This document shows, one piece after another, positions 17,534-24,764 of a stretch of 64,000 nucleotides of DNA. The position numbers and the translations under genes are program-made. Source of the DNA: CALZIK01 sp945787635 (GTDB taxonomy: Bacteria > Acidobacteriota > Thermoanaerobaculia > Multivoradales > JAHEKO01); contig CAMYNM010000003.1 of assembly GCA_947259725.1 (NCBI GenBank), forward strand, positions 62,001-126,000, written 5' to 3'. The notes beneath the pieces were generated by a model. The model was not told where the DNA came from. It searched no databases and saw only the letters and a program-made list of their open reading frames with translations. Every line of letters begins with the position of its first letter. The stretch's first letter is position 1.

Positions 17534-18212
17534 GAGCGTCGCTCCTTCGGGCTCGATCTCTACCTTGCCCACGCCTCGACGGCAGGACCGAGTGGAAAGT
17601 CAGCCGGTGCTGCACACTCGGTCCGAATTCCCGCAGCGCGCTCAGATGAGTCGCCGCCGCATAGCCCTTGTGGGCGGCAAAACCGTATTGCGGGTAGTCT
17701 CGGTCCAGTTGAGTCATCATCTCGTCGCGGCGAACCTTGGCCAGAATCGAGGCCGATGCGATTGCATAGCTGATGTAATCACCTCGAACCAGGGGCAGGC
17801 AAGGAACTCCGGGAACTTTGAGAGGCACCGCGTCGATGAGGGCGATCTCCGGCCTGGGCACCAACCCCGCCAGGGCTCGACTCATCGCGTTCTTGGTCGC
17901 CTCCAGAATGTTGACCCGATCGATGACCTCCGCGCTCACCGCCACGACCTTCCAGCTCAATGAGGTCTCCCGAATCCGGTCGGCAAGCCACTCGCGCCTG
18001 GACGCGCTGAGCTTCTTGCTGTCGGTGACGCCGGGGATCAGCCGATCGGGGTGCGGGACGACCGCAGCCGCGACCACTGGTCCGGCCAGGCATCCGCGTC
18101 CGGCTTCGTCAACGCCGGCGATCCGGTCGTAGCCAGCGTGGCTCAACTCCGACTCCAGGGCCGCAACCAAGCGAAGCCGAAACGACTCCACGCCCAAATG
18201 AACCAGGCTCAC
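17523..18212 (-). CDS. rnhB: Ribonuclease HII
   Basis: Removes RNA from RNA-DNA hybrids and single ribonucleotides from DNA. 229 residues with the RNase HII signature IAGVDEAGRGCLAGPV (catalytic Asp35-Glu36), DSKKLS and a later acidic IDAVPLK segment. An SSILAK-type motif (ASASILAKVRRDEMM) is also seen. GTG start. The position after rplS is the common trmD-rplS-rnhB order. Its 3' end overlaps the TPR gene. Confidence 0.95.
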   Translation of the reverse strand: MSLVHLGVESFRLRLVAALESELSHAGYDRIAGVDEAGRGCLAGPVVAAAVVPHPDRLIPGVTDSKKLSASRREWLADRIRETSLSWKVVAVSAEVIDRVNILEATKNAMSRALAGLVPRPEIALIDAVPLKVPGVPCLPLVRGDYISYAIASASILAKVRRDEMMTQLDRDYPQYGFAAHKGYAAATHLSALREFGPSVQHRLTFHSVLPSRRGQGRDRARRSDARGA

Positions 18213-18245
18213 CGCACTAAATCCTCCGCGGCGAGGCGGCGAACG

Positions 18246-18617
18246 TCAGCTTCCGGATGTATTGCGTTCCCGATCGTCGCGCCGTTCGTCGATTCGCGCC
18301 GCCTTACCCCGCAGGTCGCGCAGGTAATAGAGCTTTGCTCGTCGAACCTTGCCTCGCCGAATGACCTCGATCTTCTCGATCGTGGGAGTGTGCAAGGGGA
18401 ATACTCTTTCCACGCCCATTCCGCCGGACATTTTGCGGACCGTGAACGTCTCTCGGGTTCCACTGCCTCGGCGGGCAATCACGACGCCTTGGAAGATCTG
18501 AATTCGCTCTTTGTCGCCTTCGGCGACCTTGACGTGGACCTTGACTGTGTCACCGGCTCGAAAATCGGGAATGTCGGAGCGCAGAAACGGGCTCTCGACT
18601 TCGATTAGGGTATGCAT
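18246..18617 (-). CDS. rplS: 50S ribosomal protein L19
   Basis: Structural protein at the 30S-50S interface. 123 residues with the conserved core RAGDTVKVHVKVAEG, RIQIFQGVVIARRG and RRGKVRRAKLYYLRDLRGKA. Good Shine-Dalgarno (GGAGACAAGGA) before ATG 18617. The 84-base gap to trmD contains TGATAGAGT on the minus strand (18664-18672), a possible extended -10 that would give rplS its own promoter. Confidence 0.97.
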   Translation of the reverse strand: MHTLIEVESPFLRSDIPDFRAGDTVKVHVKVAEGDKERIQIFQGVVIARRGSGTRETFTVRKMSGGMGVERVFPLHTPTIEKIEVIRRGKVRRAKLYYLRDLRGKAARIDERRDDRERNTSGS

Positions 18618-18701
18618 TCCTTGTCTCCACTACTATGGATGCGCTCTGTACGAGCGGCGATGAACTCTATCATGTCTCGCCGCCGGTACGGCCCGGTCAG
18701 C

Positions 18702-19433
18702 TCATTCCACTTCCCGGCGGACTTCCTCGAGCAAGGAGCGGTCCTCGGCCGACAATCGCGAAGGTTCGAGCAGCTCCGGCCGGCGTCGTAAGGTGTTCCG
18801 CAAGGCCTCCTTGCGGCGCCACCGCGCGATGGCGGCGTGGTCGCCTGAGACCAACACCTCGGGGACCGCCAGTCCGGCGACCTCTCGGGGCCGGGTGTAG
18901 TGCGGATGGTCCAGCAGACCGTCCCGGAAGCTGTCTTGCTCGACCGACGCCGGGTCACCGACGACCCCCGGAATCTGTCTCGACACCGCCTCGATGACCG
19001 CCATGGCCGCTACCTCGCCGCCGGAGAGCACGAAGTCTCCCAACGAAATCTCCTGGTCCACGACCGTGGCTCGCACGCGGTCGTCGAGGCCCTCGTAACG
19101 GCCGCACAGAAGGACCAGATCCGGTTGCTCGGCGAGGGATCGAACGCTGGCGTCGTTCAAAGGACATCCGATGGGAGAAAGCAACACGCGGTGAGCGTCT
19201 CGACCGGCGGTCACGGCGCGCACGGCGCGAATCCAGGGCTCGGCCAACATCACCATGCCCGCCCCGCCGCCATAGGGCGCGTCATCGACGACTCGATGGG
19301 GATCCTCGGTGAAGTCACGCAGATCGACGATATCGATCCTCAGATCGCCCGCGACCACCGCGCGCCCCACCAGGCTCGTCCGCACAAAATCGGAGAACAG
19401 CTCGGGGAAGATAGTCAGGACGGTGACGCGCAT
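18702..19433 (-). CDS. trmD: tRNA (guanine-N1)-methyltransferase TrmD
   Basis: Methylates G37 next to the anticodon, preventing +1 frameshifts. About 243 residues of the trefoil-knot SPOUT family. Seen: VLTIFPELF at the start, DDAPYGGGAGMVM, the knot segments LLCGRYEGLDDR and SLGDFVLSGGEVAA, and ArgArg-rich C-terminal region. The frame is open upstream, but MRVTVLTIFPELF is the family start (ATG 19433). It overlaps rimM by 19 bases. Confidence 0.96.
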   Translation of the reverse strand: MRVTVLTIFPELFSDFVRTSLVGRAVVAGDLRIDIVDLRDFTEDPHRVVDDAPYGGGAGMVMLAEPWIRAVRAVTAGRDAHRVLLSPIGCPLNDASVRSLAEQPDLVLLCGRYEGLDDRVRATVVDQEISLGDFVLSGGEVAAMAVIEAVSRQIPGVVGDPASVEQDSFRDGLLDHPHYTRPREVAGLAVPEVLVSGDHAAIARWRRKEALRNTLRRRPELLEPSRLSAEDRSLLEEVRREVE

Positions 19434-19960
19434 ATCTCCAGCAATCCATCGGGCAAGTCGAGCTCGATCACTTTTCGTTCGATCGCGACCGAGCGAATGT
19501 AGTCGCGCACGAACGGCACCAGAACGGTGCGACGCCGGTCTCTGACTTCGAGCAGCAGTCCGCCGCCGTCCTCGCGAATCGAAATCACTTCCCCCAATTC
19601 CCCTGCCACGCGATCGATGCAGACGCAACCGACAAGGTCGAAAAAGTAGTACTCGCCGTCGGGCGCCTCAGCCACATCCGAGGAGGCGATCAGAAGCTCC
19701 ACGCCCCTCAACCCGGCGGCCTCGTCCCGCTCTTCGAACCCCTCGAAGAGAACCAGCAATACGCCGCGATGAGGACGAGACGACAGAATCTCGAGAGGCT
19801 TCGTGGAGCGATCGCCCTCCCGGCGCGCCAGTAGCTTCGACCCGGGCTCGAATCGGCTCGGGTTGTCGCTCAGCACCTCGACCACCACCTCGCCCTTGAC
19901 CCCGTGCGGCCGGTGGATCCTGCCGACTGCCACGAATGCCGGCTTCTCGCCGCTAGCCAT
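19415..19960 (-). CDS. rimM: Ribosome maturation factor RimM
   Basis: Assists 30S head assembly by binding S19. 181 residues: N-terminal RimM domain with VGRIHRPHGVKGEV and a C-terminal PRC-barrel around EYYFFDLVGCVC and the end VPFVRDYIRSV. Sits between khpA and trmD as in many bacteria and overlaps trmD, so it is likely translationally coupled. Confidence 0.94.
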   Translation of the reverse strand: MASGEKPAFVAVGRIHRPHGVKGEVVVEVLSDNPSRFEPGSKLLARREGDRSTKPLEILSSRPHRGVLLVLFEGFEERDEAAGLRGVELLIASSDVAEAPDGEYYFFDLVGCVCIDRVAGELGEVISIREDGGGLLLEVRDRRRTVLVPFVRDYIRSVAIERKVIELDLPDGLLEICASPS

Positions 19961-19997
19961 CGAACTCTCGCCTACGCGCTCGGCGCGCGGAACTCGA

Positions 19998-20246
19998 CTA
20001 GTCGTCCAGGATCTTCAGCTCCCACGGCGTTTCGCCGCGGGAGGCTCGCGCGGCCAGCACCCTGCGCAGTGCGCGCGCGGTACGACCCTGGCGGCCGATG
20101 ACCTTGCCAAGATCACCTTCCGCGACGCTCAGGTCGAGCCGCGGGCCCTGGTCGCCGGAGCCCTCGGTGATGACCACTTCGCGTGGTTCGTCTACCAGAA
20201 GCGTCACAACCTCGGACAGATCGTCTCTGATTCCAGCCATGGTCAT
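19998..20246 (-). CDS. khpA: KH-domain RNA-binding protein KhpA
   Basis: Small single-KH protein (82 residues), thought to bind RNA with its partner KhpB. The GxxG-bearing stretch GKVIGRQGRTARALRRVL is typical. The ATG overlaps the rpsP stop (ATGA). A second ATG six bases downstream is equally possible. Classical position between rpsP and rimM. Confidence 0.9.
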   Translation of the reverse strand: MTMAGIRDDLSEVVTLLVDEPREVVITEGSGDQGPRLDLSVAEGDLGKVIGRQGRTARALRRVLAARASRGETPWELKILDD

Positions 20247-20488
20247 GCGGCCGATTTCTTCTGGCGCCGAACCAACTTGGCGACCGTCGGCGACATCCTG
20301 GCGCCCTGGCCCACCCAGTGCTCGATTCGATCGACCACGAGCTTGGCGTCCTCCGTACCCTGGGTCGGGTCGTAGTGCCCGAGCTCTTCGAGAGCGGAGC
20401 TTGTCGGCGTCTTGCGGGAATCGGAAACCACGATGCGGTAGAAGGGCCGGTTACGGTTGCCCACTCTCTTGAGTCTGATCTTAAGCAT
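20243..20488 (-). CDS. rpsP: 30S ribosomal protein S16
   Basis: 81 residues beginning MLKIRLKRVGNRNRPFYRIV, the unmistakable S16 N-terminus, followed by LGHYDPTQG. First gene of the S16-KhpA-RimM-TrmD-L19 block; ffh lies 163 bases upstream on the same strand. Confidence 0.97.
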   Translation of the reverse strand: MLKIRLKRVGNRNRPFYRIVVSDSRKTPTSSALEELGHYDPTQGTEDAKLVVDRIEHWVGQGARMSPTVAKLVRRQKKSAA

Positions 20489-20601
20489 TCTTTCGATTAC
20501 CTTCTCTGACGATTACTGCTGCTGACCGCAGCGCGGAGACGCGTCCGAGCCAGTGCCACCGATCGACGGGGCCTCGCTCCGGGACGCGCCGAGAGCGGCA
20601 A

Positions 20602-20610
20602 AGTGTAGCA
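20602..20610 (-). promoter_or_regulatory. Candidate extended -10 promoter for the rpsP operon
   Basis: TGCTACACT on the minus strand matches TGnTANNNT inside the 163-base ffh-rpsP gap. It would give a leader of about 107 bases, room for control of ribosomal protein synthesis. No clear -35. Confidence 0.35.
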
Positions 20611-20651
20611 GAAAAGGGGCCCGGCAGGCAGCTCTTGGCTCCGAGGTGGGC

Positions 20652-21974
20652 TCAACCGCCACCCATGGCCTTGCGCAGCCAGCTTCCCTTCATCCCCTTG
20701 ACCATTTTCTGCATCATCCGGTACTGCTTGACGAGCTGGTTGATTTCCTGGACGGTGGTTCCCGATCCGCGCGCGATCCGGCGCTTGCGGCTGGCGTTGA
20801 GCGCGGTCGGCTTTCGCCTCTCGGGAGAGGTCATCGAATCGATGATCGCCTCGACCCGCTTGAGCTTCTTCTCGTCGATCGCCGACGGGTCGAAACCCTT
20901 GAGCGGTCCTCCTTTGGGCAGCGCCGACATGAGCTGGGACAGGGGTCCCAGCTTGCGCATCTGGCGCAGCTGGTCTCTCAGGTCTTCGAGCGTGAACTCC
21001 CGCTTGGCCAGCCGTTCCGCCAGGCGGCGGCTCTCGGCCGAATCCAGGCCCTGCTCCGCCTTCTCGATCAGGCTCAGCACGTCGCCCATGCCCAGGATCC
21101 GAGAAGCCATTCGGTCGGGGTGGAACTCCTCCAGGTCGCCGAGCTTTTCGCCGACACCGACCAGCCGGATCGGCTGACCGGTCACCGCGCGCACGGACAA
21201 CGCGGCGCCACCTCGGGTGTCGCCATCGAGCTTGGTCAGGATGATTCCCGTGACCGGCAGAGCTCCAGAGAATGCCTGGGCGCTGCGGACCGCATCCTGT
21301 CCGGTCATCGCATCGGCCACGAAAAGCGTCTCCGTCGGCGAAACCCGAGTGACCAGTTTTCCCAACTCGGTCATCAACTCTTCGTCGATATGCAGCCGGC
21401 CCGCGGTATCGACGATCGCGACGTCGCGTCCGAGCTCGCGGGCCTGGGTGATCGCGCCCGCCACGAAGGCGACCACGTCCCGACTCTCGTTTTCCGGCGC
21501 CAGCACCGGAGTGTCCACCGACTTTCCCACCTGTCGCAGCTGCTCGACCGCTGCGGCCCGCTGCAGGTCCGCCGCGATCAAGATCGGGTTTCGCCCTTGC
21601 GCCTTGAGATGGCCGGCCAGCTTGCCGGCGGTGGTCGTCTTGCCCGAGCCCTGAAGCCCGCAAAGCAGGATGACGCCCGGGCTTCCCTTGGTGCGCAGCG
21701 GCTCGCCTTTGTCGCCCAGCAGTGCTGCCAGCTCGGCGTGGACGATCTTGACGACCTGCTGTGCCGGGGTGAGGCTCTCGATTACCTTTTGGCCTTCCGC
21801 CTGCTCGCGGATCTTCTCGACGAAGGTCTTGACGACCTTGTAATTGACGTCCGCCTCGAGCAGTGCCATCCGGATCTCGCGCAGCGCGCCGTCGAGCACC
21901 TCGCGCGAAACCCGGCCCTCGCCCTTGAGCTTCCGAAAAACACCCTGCAACCGGTCTTGGAGTCCGTCGAACAT
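20652..21974 (-). CDS. ffh: Signal recognition particle GTPase Ffh
   Basis: Protein subunit of the signal recognition particle, which targets nascent membrane proteins. 440 residues: helical N-domain; GTPase G-domain with GLQGSGKTTTAGKLA, DTAGRLHID and TKLDGDTRGGAAL; methionine-rich M-domain at the end (EINQLVKQYRMMQKMVKGMKG). ATG 21974 has no Shine-Dalgarno but a TACGAT box nine bases upstream. Divergent from pyruvate kinase. The 4.5S RNA gene is not in the window. Confidence 0.97.
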   Translation of the reverse strand: MFDGLQDRLQGVFRKLKGEGRVSREVLDGALREIRMALLEADVNYKVVKTFVEKIREQAEGQKVIESLTPAQQVVKIVHAELAALLGDKGEPLRTKGSPGVILLCGLQGSGKTTTAGKLAGHLKAQGRNPILIAADLQRAAAVEQLRQVGKSVDTPVLAPENESRDVVAFVAGAITQARELGRDVAIVDTAGRLHIDEELMTELGKLVTRVSPTETLFVADAMTGQDAVRSAQAFSGALPVTGIILTKLDGDTRGGAALSVRAVTGQPIRLVGVGEKLGDLEEFHPDRMASRILGMGDVLSLIEKAEQGLDSAESRRLAERLAKREFTLEDLRDQLRQMRKLGPLSQLMSALPKGGPLKGFDPSAIDEKKLKRVEAIIDSMTSPERRKPTALNASRKRRIARGSGTTVQEINQLVKQYRMMQKMVKGMKGSWLRKAMGGG

Positions 21975-21983
21975 CGGTTGGAG

Positions 21984-21989
21984 ATCGTA
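21984..21989 (-). promoter_or_regulatory. Candidate -10 box of a leaderless ffh transcript
   Basis: TACGAT on the minus strand ends nine bases before ATG 21974. The intervening bases contain no Shine-Dalgarno, so ffh is a candidate leaderless gene. Confidence 0.4.
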
Positions 21990-22044
21990 CCTCGCTCTCG
22001 CGCTTCCGGCAAAGCGGCGCGCGGCCAGGTCGGACCGCGGCCCT

Positions 22045-22050
22045 TATACT
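22045..22050 (+). promoter_or_regulatory. Candidate -10 box of a leaderless pyk transcript
   Basis: TATACT, one mismatch from consensus, ends seven bases before ATG 22058. No ribosome-binding site is possible downstream of the expected transcription start. Confidence 0.5.
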
Positions 22051-22057
22051 CGCCGCC

Positions 22058-23497
22058 ATGGATCTTCATGCCAAGATCGTCGCCACGATCGGACCCGCGA
22101 CGGCCGATCCGCGATCCTTGAAGCGCCTCTTGAAGGCGGGCGCCGACGCGATTCGCATCAATCTGTCGCACGGCAGCGGCCGGGAGCATCGCGACGCCGT
22201 GGCGCGGGTGCGAGCCCTCAGCGCCGAGCTTCGCCTGCACGTGCCGGTGATTCTCGATCTCATGGGACCCCGCTACCGGCTCGGCCGGCTCGAAGCTCCG
22301 CGCACCCTGCGCCGCGGTCAGAGGGTGGTCATAGGAGCACCGGACACCGAGGTCGATCTTCCGGTGGACGATGTCGATCTGCTCGAGTACCTCAAGCCTG
22401 GGGACCGATTCCTGATCGGCGACGGCCTGGTCGAACTGAAGGTGACCAAGGAGGCAGACCTCCGGTTTGTCGCCAAGGTCGTCAACGGCGGCAAGGTCTC
22501 GAGCCGCAAGGGCATCAACCTGCCCGACAGCGATATGCCGTTCGCCATCAGCAAAAAAGATCGCTCCGATATCAAGCTCGCGGTCGAGCTCGACGTCGAC
22601 TACATCGCCGCCAGCTACGTCGGCACCGCCGAAGACCTCCGCGCGCTTCGACGACTGATCCGGAGAGCCGGTGGCGAAACGCCCCTCATCGCCAAGCTCG
22701 AGCGGGCGCGCGCGATCGAGCACCTCGACGAGATCGTCGCGAGCGCCGACGCGGTGATGGTCGCCCGGGGAGACCTCGGGGTGGAAGTTCCGCTCCACCG
22801 CGTGCCGGTACTGCAAAAGCAGATCATCGAGTCCGGCCGGGTCCACGCCAAACCGGTGATCGTGGCCACCCAGATGCTCGAATCGATGATGCAAAACCCG
22901 CGACCCACCCGGGCCGAGTCCTCGGACGTGGCCAACGCAGTCTTCGACGGCGCCGACGCCCTGATGCTCTCCGGCGAGACCGCTGCCGGCCGGTATCCGA
23001 TCGAGGCCGTCAAGACGATGTCGCGGATCATCCGGGAAGCGGAGGCGCATCGCTCCAGCACCCGCACCCGGGAGCGCGCGGTCGAACCGATCGCTCCCGC
23101 GAATCTGCCGCGCGACTCCTCCGCGCTGGCCGACGTGGTTTCCGCAGCCGCGGTGTTCTCCACGAAAAACCTCAAGGTGCGGCAGATCGTGGCCTTCAGC
23201 CAGGGTGGCTTCACCGCTCGAGCGATTGCCCGCTACCGCCCCGAAACCCCGATCTGCGTCCTGACCACAGAACCCAGGGTCGCCCGCAGAGTCCAGCTCG
23301 TCTGGGGCGTTCGGCCCCTGCTTCTCGAAGCCGCGGTGGAGCATCATGACGAAGTGGTGGATCGGGTCGATCGCGAGCTCCTCGCGGCAAAACTGGTCCG
23401 AAAGGGCGACACCATCGTCGTCCTCATGGGCGTTCCGATTCGCGACCGTCCGCTGACCAACCTGATGCGCCTCCACCGGGTGCGAGGCGACACGTGA
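22058..23497 (+). CDS. pyk: Pyruvate kinase
   Basis: Last step of glycolysis, PEP + ADP to pyruvate + ATP. 479 residues. A-domain landmarks: VATIGPAT, NLSHGSGREH, the lysine in IAKLERARAI, VMVARGDLGVE and the MLSGETAAGRYP loop. The B-domain lies at about 75-170 and a C-terminal allosteric-type domain follows. The usual DTKGPEIRT is replaced by DLMGPRYRL (Asp67-Leu75): Leu, Met, Arg and Leu stand where K+-dependent enzymes have Thr, Lys, Glu and Thr. That pattern is the one reported for K+-independent pyruvate kinases, with Arg in place of the usual Lys. The stop overlaps the next gene (GTGA). Confidence 0.93.
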   Translation: MDLHAKIVATIGPATADPRSLKRLLKAGADAIRINLSHGSGREHRDAVARVRALSAELRLHVPVILDLMGPRYRLGRLEAPRTLRRGQRVVIGAPDTEVDLPVDDVDLLEYLKPGDRFLIGDGLVELKVTKEADLRFVAKVVNGGKVSSRKGINLPDSDMPFAISKKDRSDIKLAVELDVDYIAASYVGTAEDLRALRRLIRRAGGETPLIAKLERARAIEHLDEIVASADAVMVARGDLGVEVPLHRVPVLQKQIIESGRVHAKPVIVATQMLESMMQNPRPTRAESSDVANAVFDGADALMLSGETAAGRYPIEAVKTMSRIIREAEAHRSSTRTRERAVEPIAPANLPRDSSALADVVSAAAVFSTKNLKVRQIVAFSQGGFTARAIARYRPETPICVLTTEPRVARRVQLVWGVRPLLLEAAVEHHDEVVDRVDRELLAAKLVRKGDTIVVLMGVPIRDRPLTNLMRLHRVRGDT

Positions 23498-24402
23498 CGG
23501 CGTCTCCCGAGCTGCCACGGTTCCTCGAGAACCACCTCCCGTTCGATCGGACTTCGGTCGCTCTCGAACGGGCGCCCAATAGTGGGCTCGACCTCAGCTT
23601 GATCGATCATGGGCCGCGCTCCAAAACCGCCGTCTGGCTACAGCACGGCAATCCGACCTGGAGCTTTTTGTGGCGCAAGGTCATCGCCGAGCTACCCGAC
23701 TCGAGGGTCATCGCCCCCGACCTGCTCGGCTTCGGGCTCTCCGACAAGCCACCCAGAACCGCGAACCATACGCTCGAGCGGCACAGAAACGCCCTGGCGG
23801 AGCTGTTCGACCGGCTCGGGCTCGAGCGAGTCATCCTCGTGGGCCAGGACTGGGGTGGACCGCTGGTCGCTCTGCTCGGCGACCACGCTCCCGACCGCAT
23901 CGCGGGCCTGGTTCTCGCCAACACTTCGGTGCTCGTGCCGCAAGAACCTCGAGGGAAGGCATTTCACCGCTTTGCCGCCCGACCGGTCGTCAGCACTCTG
24001 GCTTTCCGGCTGGGCGGATTTCCGCTCCGAAGCCTTCATCGCACCCAGGGCGACCCCCGGTCGATCTCGGGAGACGTCGCCCGCGCCTACCGCTGGCCCT
24101 TGCGCGGCTGGCGCCGACGCGCGGCCCCGCTAGGCCTCGCCCGGATGGTCCCGAACGCCCCCGACCACCCCAGCGTCGGACTCCTGCGCCGAGGCGAAGC
24201 CTGGGTTCGGTCCTTCGAGGGTCCGATCGAGCTCGTCTGGGGCCTTCGCGACCCGATTCTCGGCAATCTTCTGGACCGACACGAAAAACACCTCCCCAAC
24301 GCCCGCGTCACGCGAACCCAGGCCGGGCATTTCCTGCAGGAAGAGGTTCCGGAGGCGCTCGTCGCGGCGATTCGAAGAATCTCGCGGACGCTCTCTTGGT
24401 GA
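23494..24402 (+). CDS. Alpha/beta hydrolase, haloalkane dehalogenase-like
   Basis: 302 residues. The signature residues of haloalkane dehalogenases are visible: HGNPTWSF with the halide-binding Asn, nucleophile Asp in GQDWGG followed by the halide-binding Trp, a cap domain rich in Arg, catalytic acid in WGLRDPIL and His in AGHFLQEE. This supports hydrolysis of carbon-halogen bonds, though some relatives act on other substrates. It starts with GTG inside the pyruvate kinase stop (GTGA) and is therefore translationally coupled to it. The gene ends at the edge of the tandem repeat. Confidence 0.8.
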   Translation: MTASPELPRFLENHLPFDRTSVALERAPNSGLDLSLIDHGPRSKTAVWLQHGNPTWSFLWRKVIAELPDSRVIAPDLLGFGLSDKPPRTANHTLERHRNALAELFDRLGLERVILVGQDWGGPLVALLGDHAPDRIAGLVLANTSVLVPQEPRGKAFHRFAARPVVSTLAFRLGGFPLRSLHRTQGDPRSISGDVARAYRWPLRGWRRRAAPLGLARMVPNAPDHPSVGLLRRGEAWVRSFEGPIELVWGLRDPILGNLLDRHEKHLPNARVTRTQAGHFLQEEVPEALVAAIRRISRTLSW

Positions 24403-24557
24403 TGTCCCCAGTTTCCGCATCCGAGCCTCCTCGACCCGCCCGCTGAAGGAGCGGCGGTCGGTCCCGGAGCGAGCCTCTCTTCGCTCGCGCAGGGACCGTC
24501 CGACGCGACACTATCGGCGCGGGTCACCCCAGAGTCCCGCGGCAGAACCAATCCTGT

Positions 24558-24583
24558 GGGGACACCTCGAGAAAGATGTCCCC
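24558..24583. repeat. Palindrome of repeat copy 1
   Basis: GGGGACACCT (24558-24567) and AGATGTCCCC (24574-24583), six-base loop, one mismatch. Corresponds exactly to the copy-2 palindrome 176 bases downstream. Confidence 0.8.
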
Positions 24584-24733
24584 GACGCCCACCTCCGATC
24601 GCATCCTCGACCCGCCCGCCGAAGGAGCGCCGGTCGGTCCCGGAGCGAGCCTCTCTTCGCTCGCGCAGGGACCGTCCGGCGCGACACTATCGGCGCGGGT
24701 CACCCCAGAGTCCCGCGGCAAAACCAGTCGCGA

Positions 24734-24759
24734 GGGGACACCTGGAACAAGGTGTCCCC
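24734..24759. terminator. Perfect palindrome of repeat copy 2, possible bidirectional terminator
   Basis: GGGGACACCT (24734-24743) and AGGTGTCCCC (24750-24759) pair perfectly over ten bases with loop GGAACA. It lies five bases beyond the end of the convergent exporter gene, where a hairpin could stop transcription from both sides. No T-run. Confidence 0.4.
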
Positions 24760-24764
24760 GGCTT

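Larger units (their letters stand above)
24401..24760. repeat. Two tandem copies of a ~175-bp palindrome-bearing repeat
   Basis: The gap between two convergent genes is filled by two nearly identical units. Matching runs 24428-24584 and 24604-24760 (offset 176) differ at few positions. The anchor GATGTCCCC or GGTGTCCCC recurs at 24401, 24575 and 24751. Each unit holds an internal imperfect hairpin (CGGTCCC ... GGGACCG around GCGAG/CTCGC) and ends in a GGGGACACCT / AGGTGTCCCC palindrome. This resembles REP/BIME-type or miniature non-autonomous elements. No transposase is nearby. Nothing in it looks coding. Confidence 0.85.
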
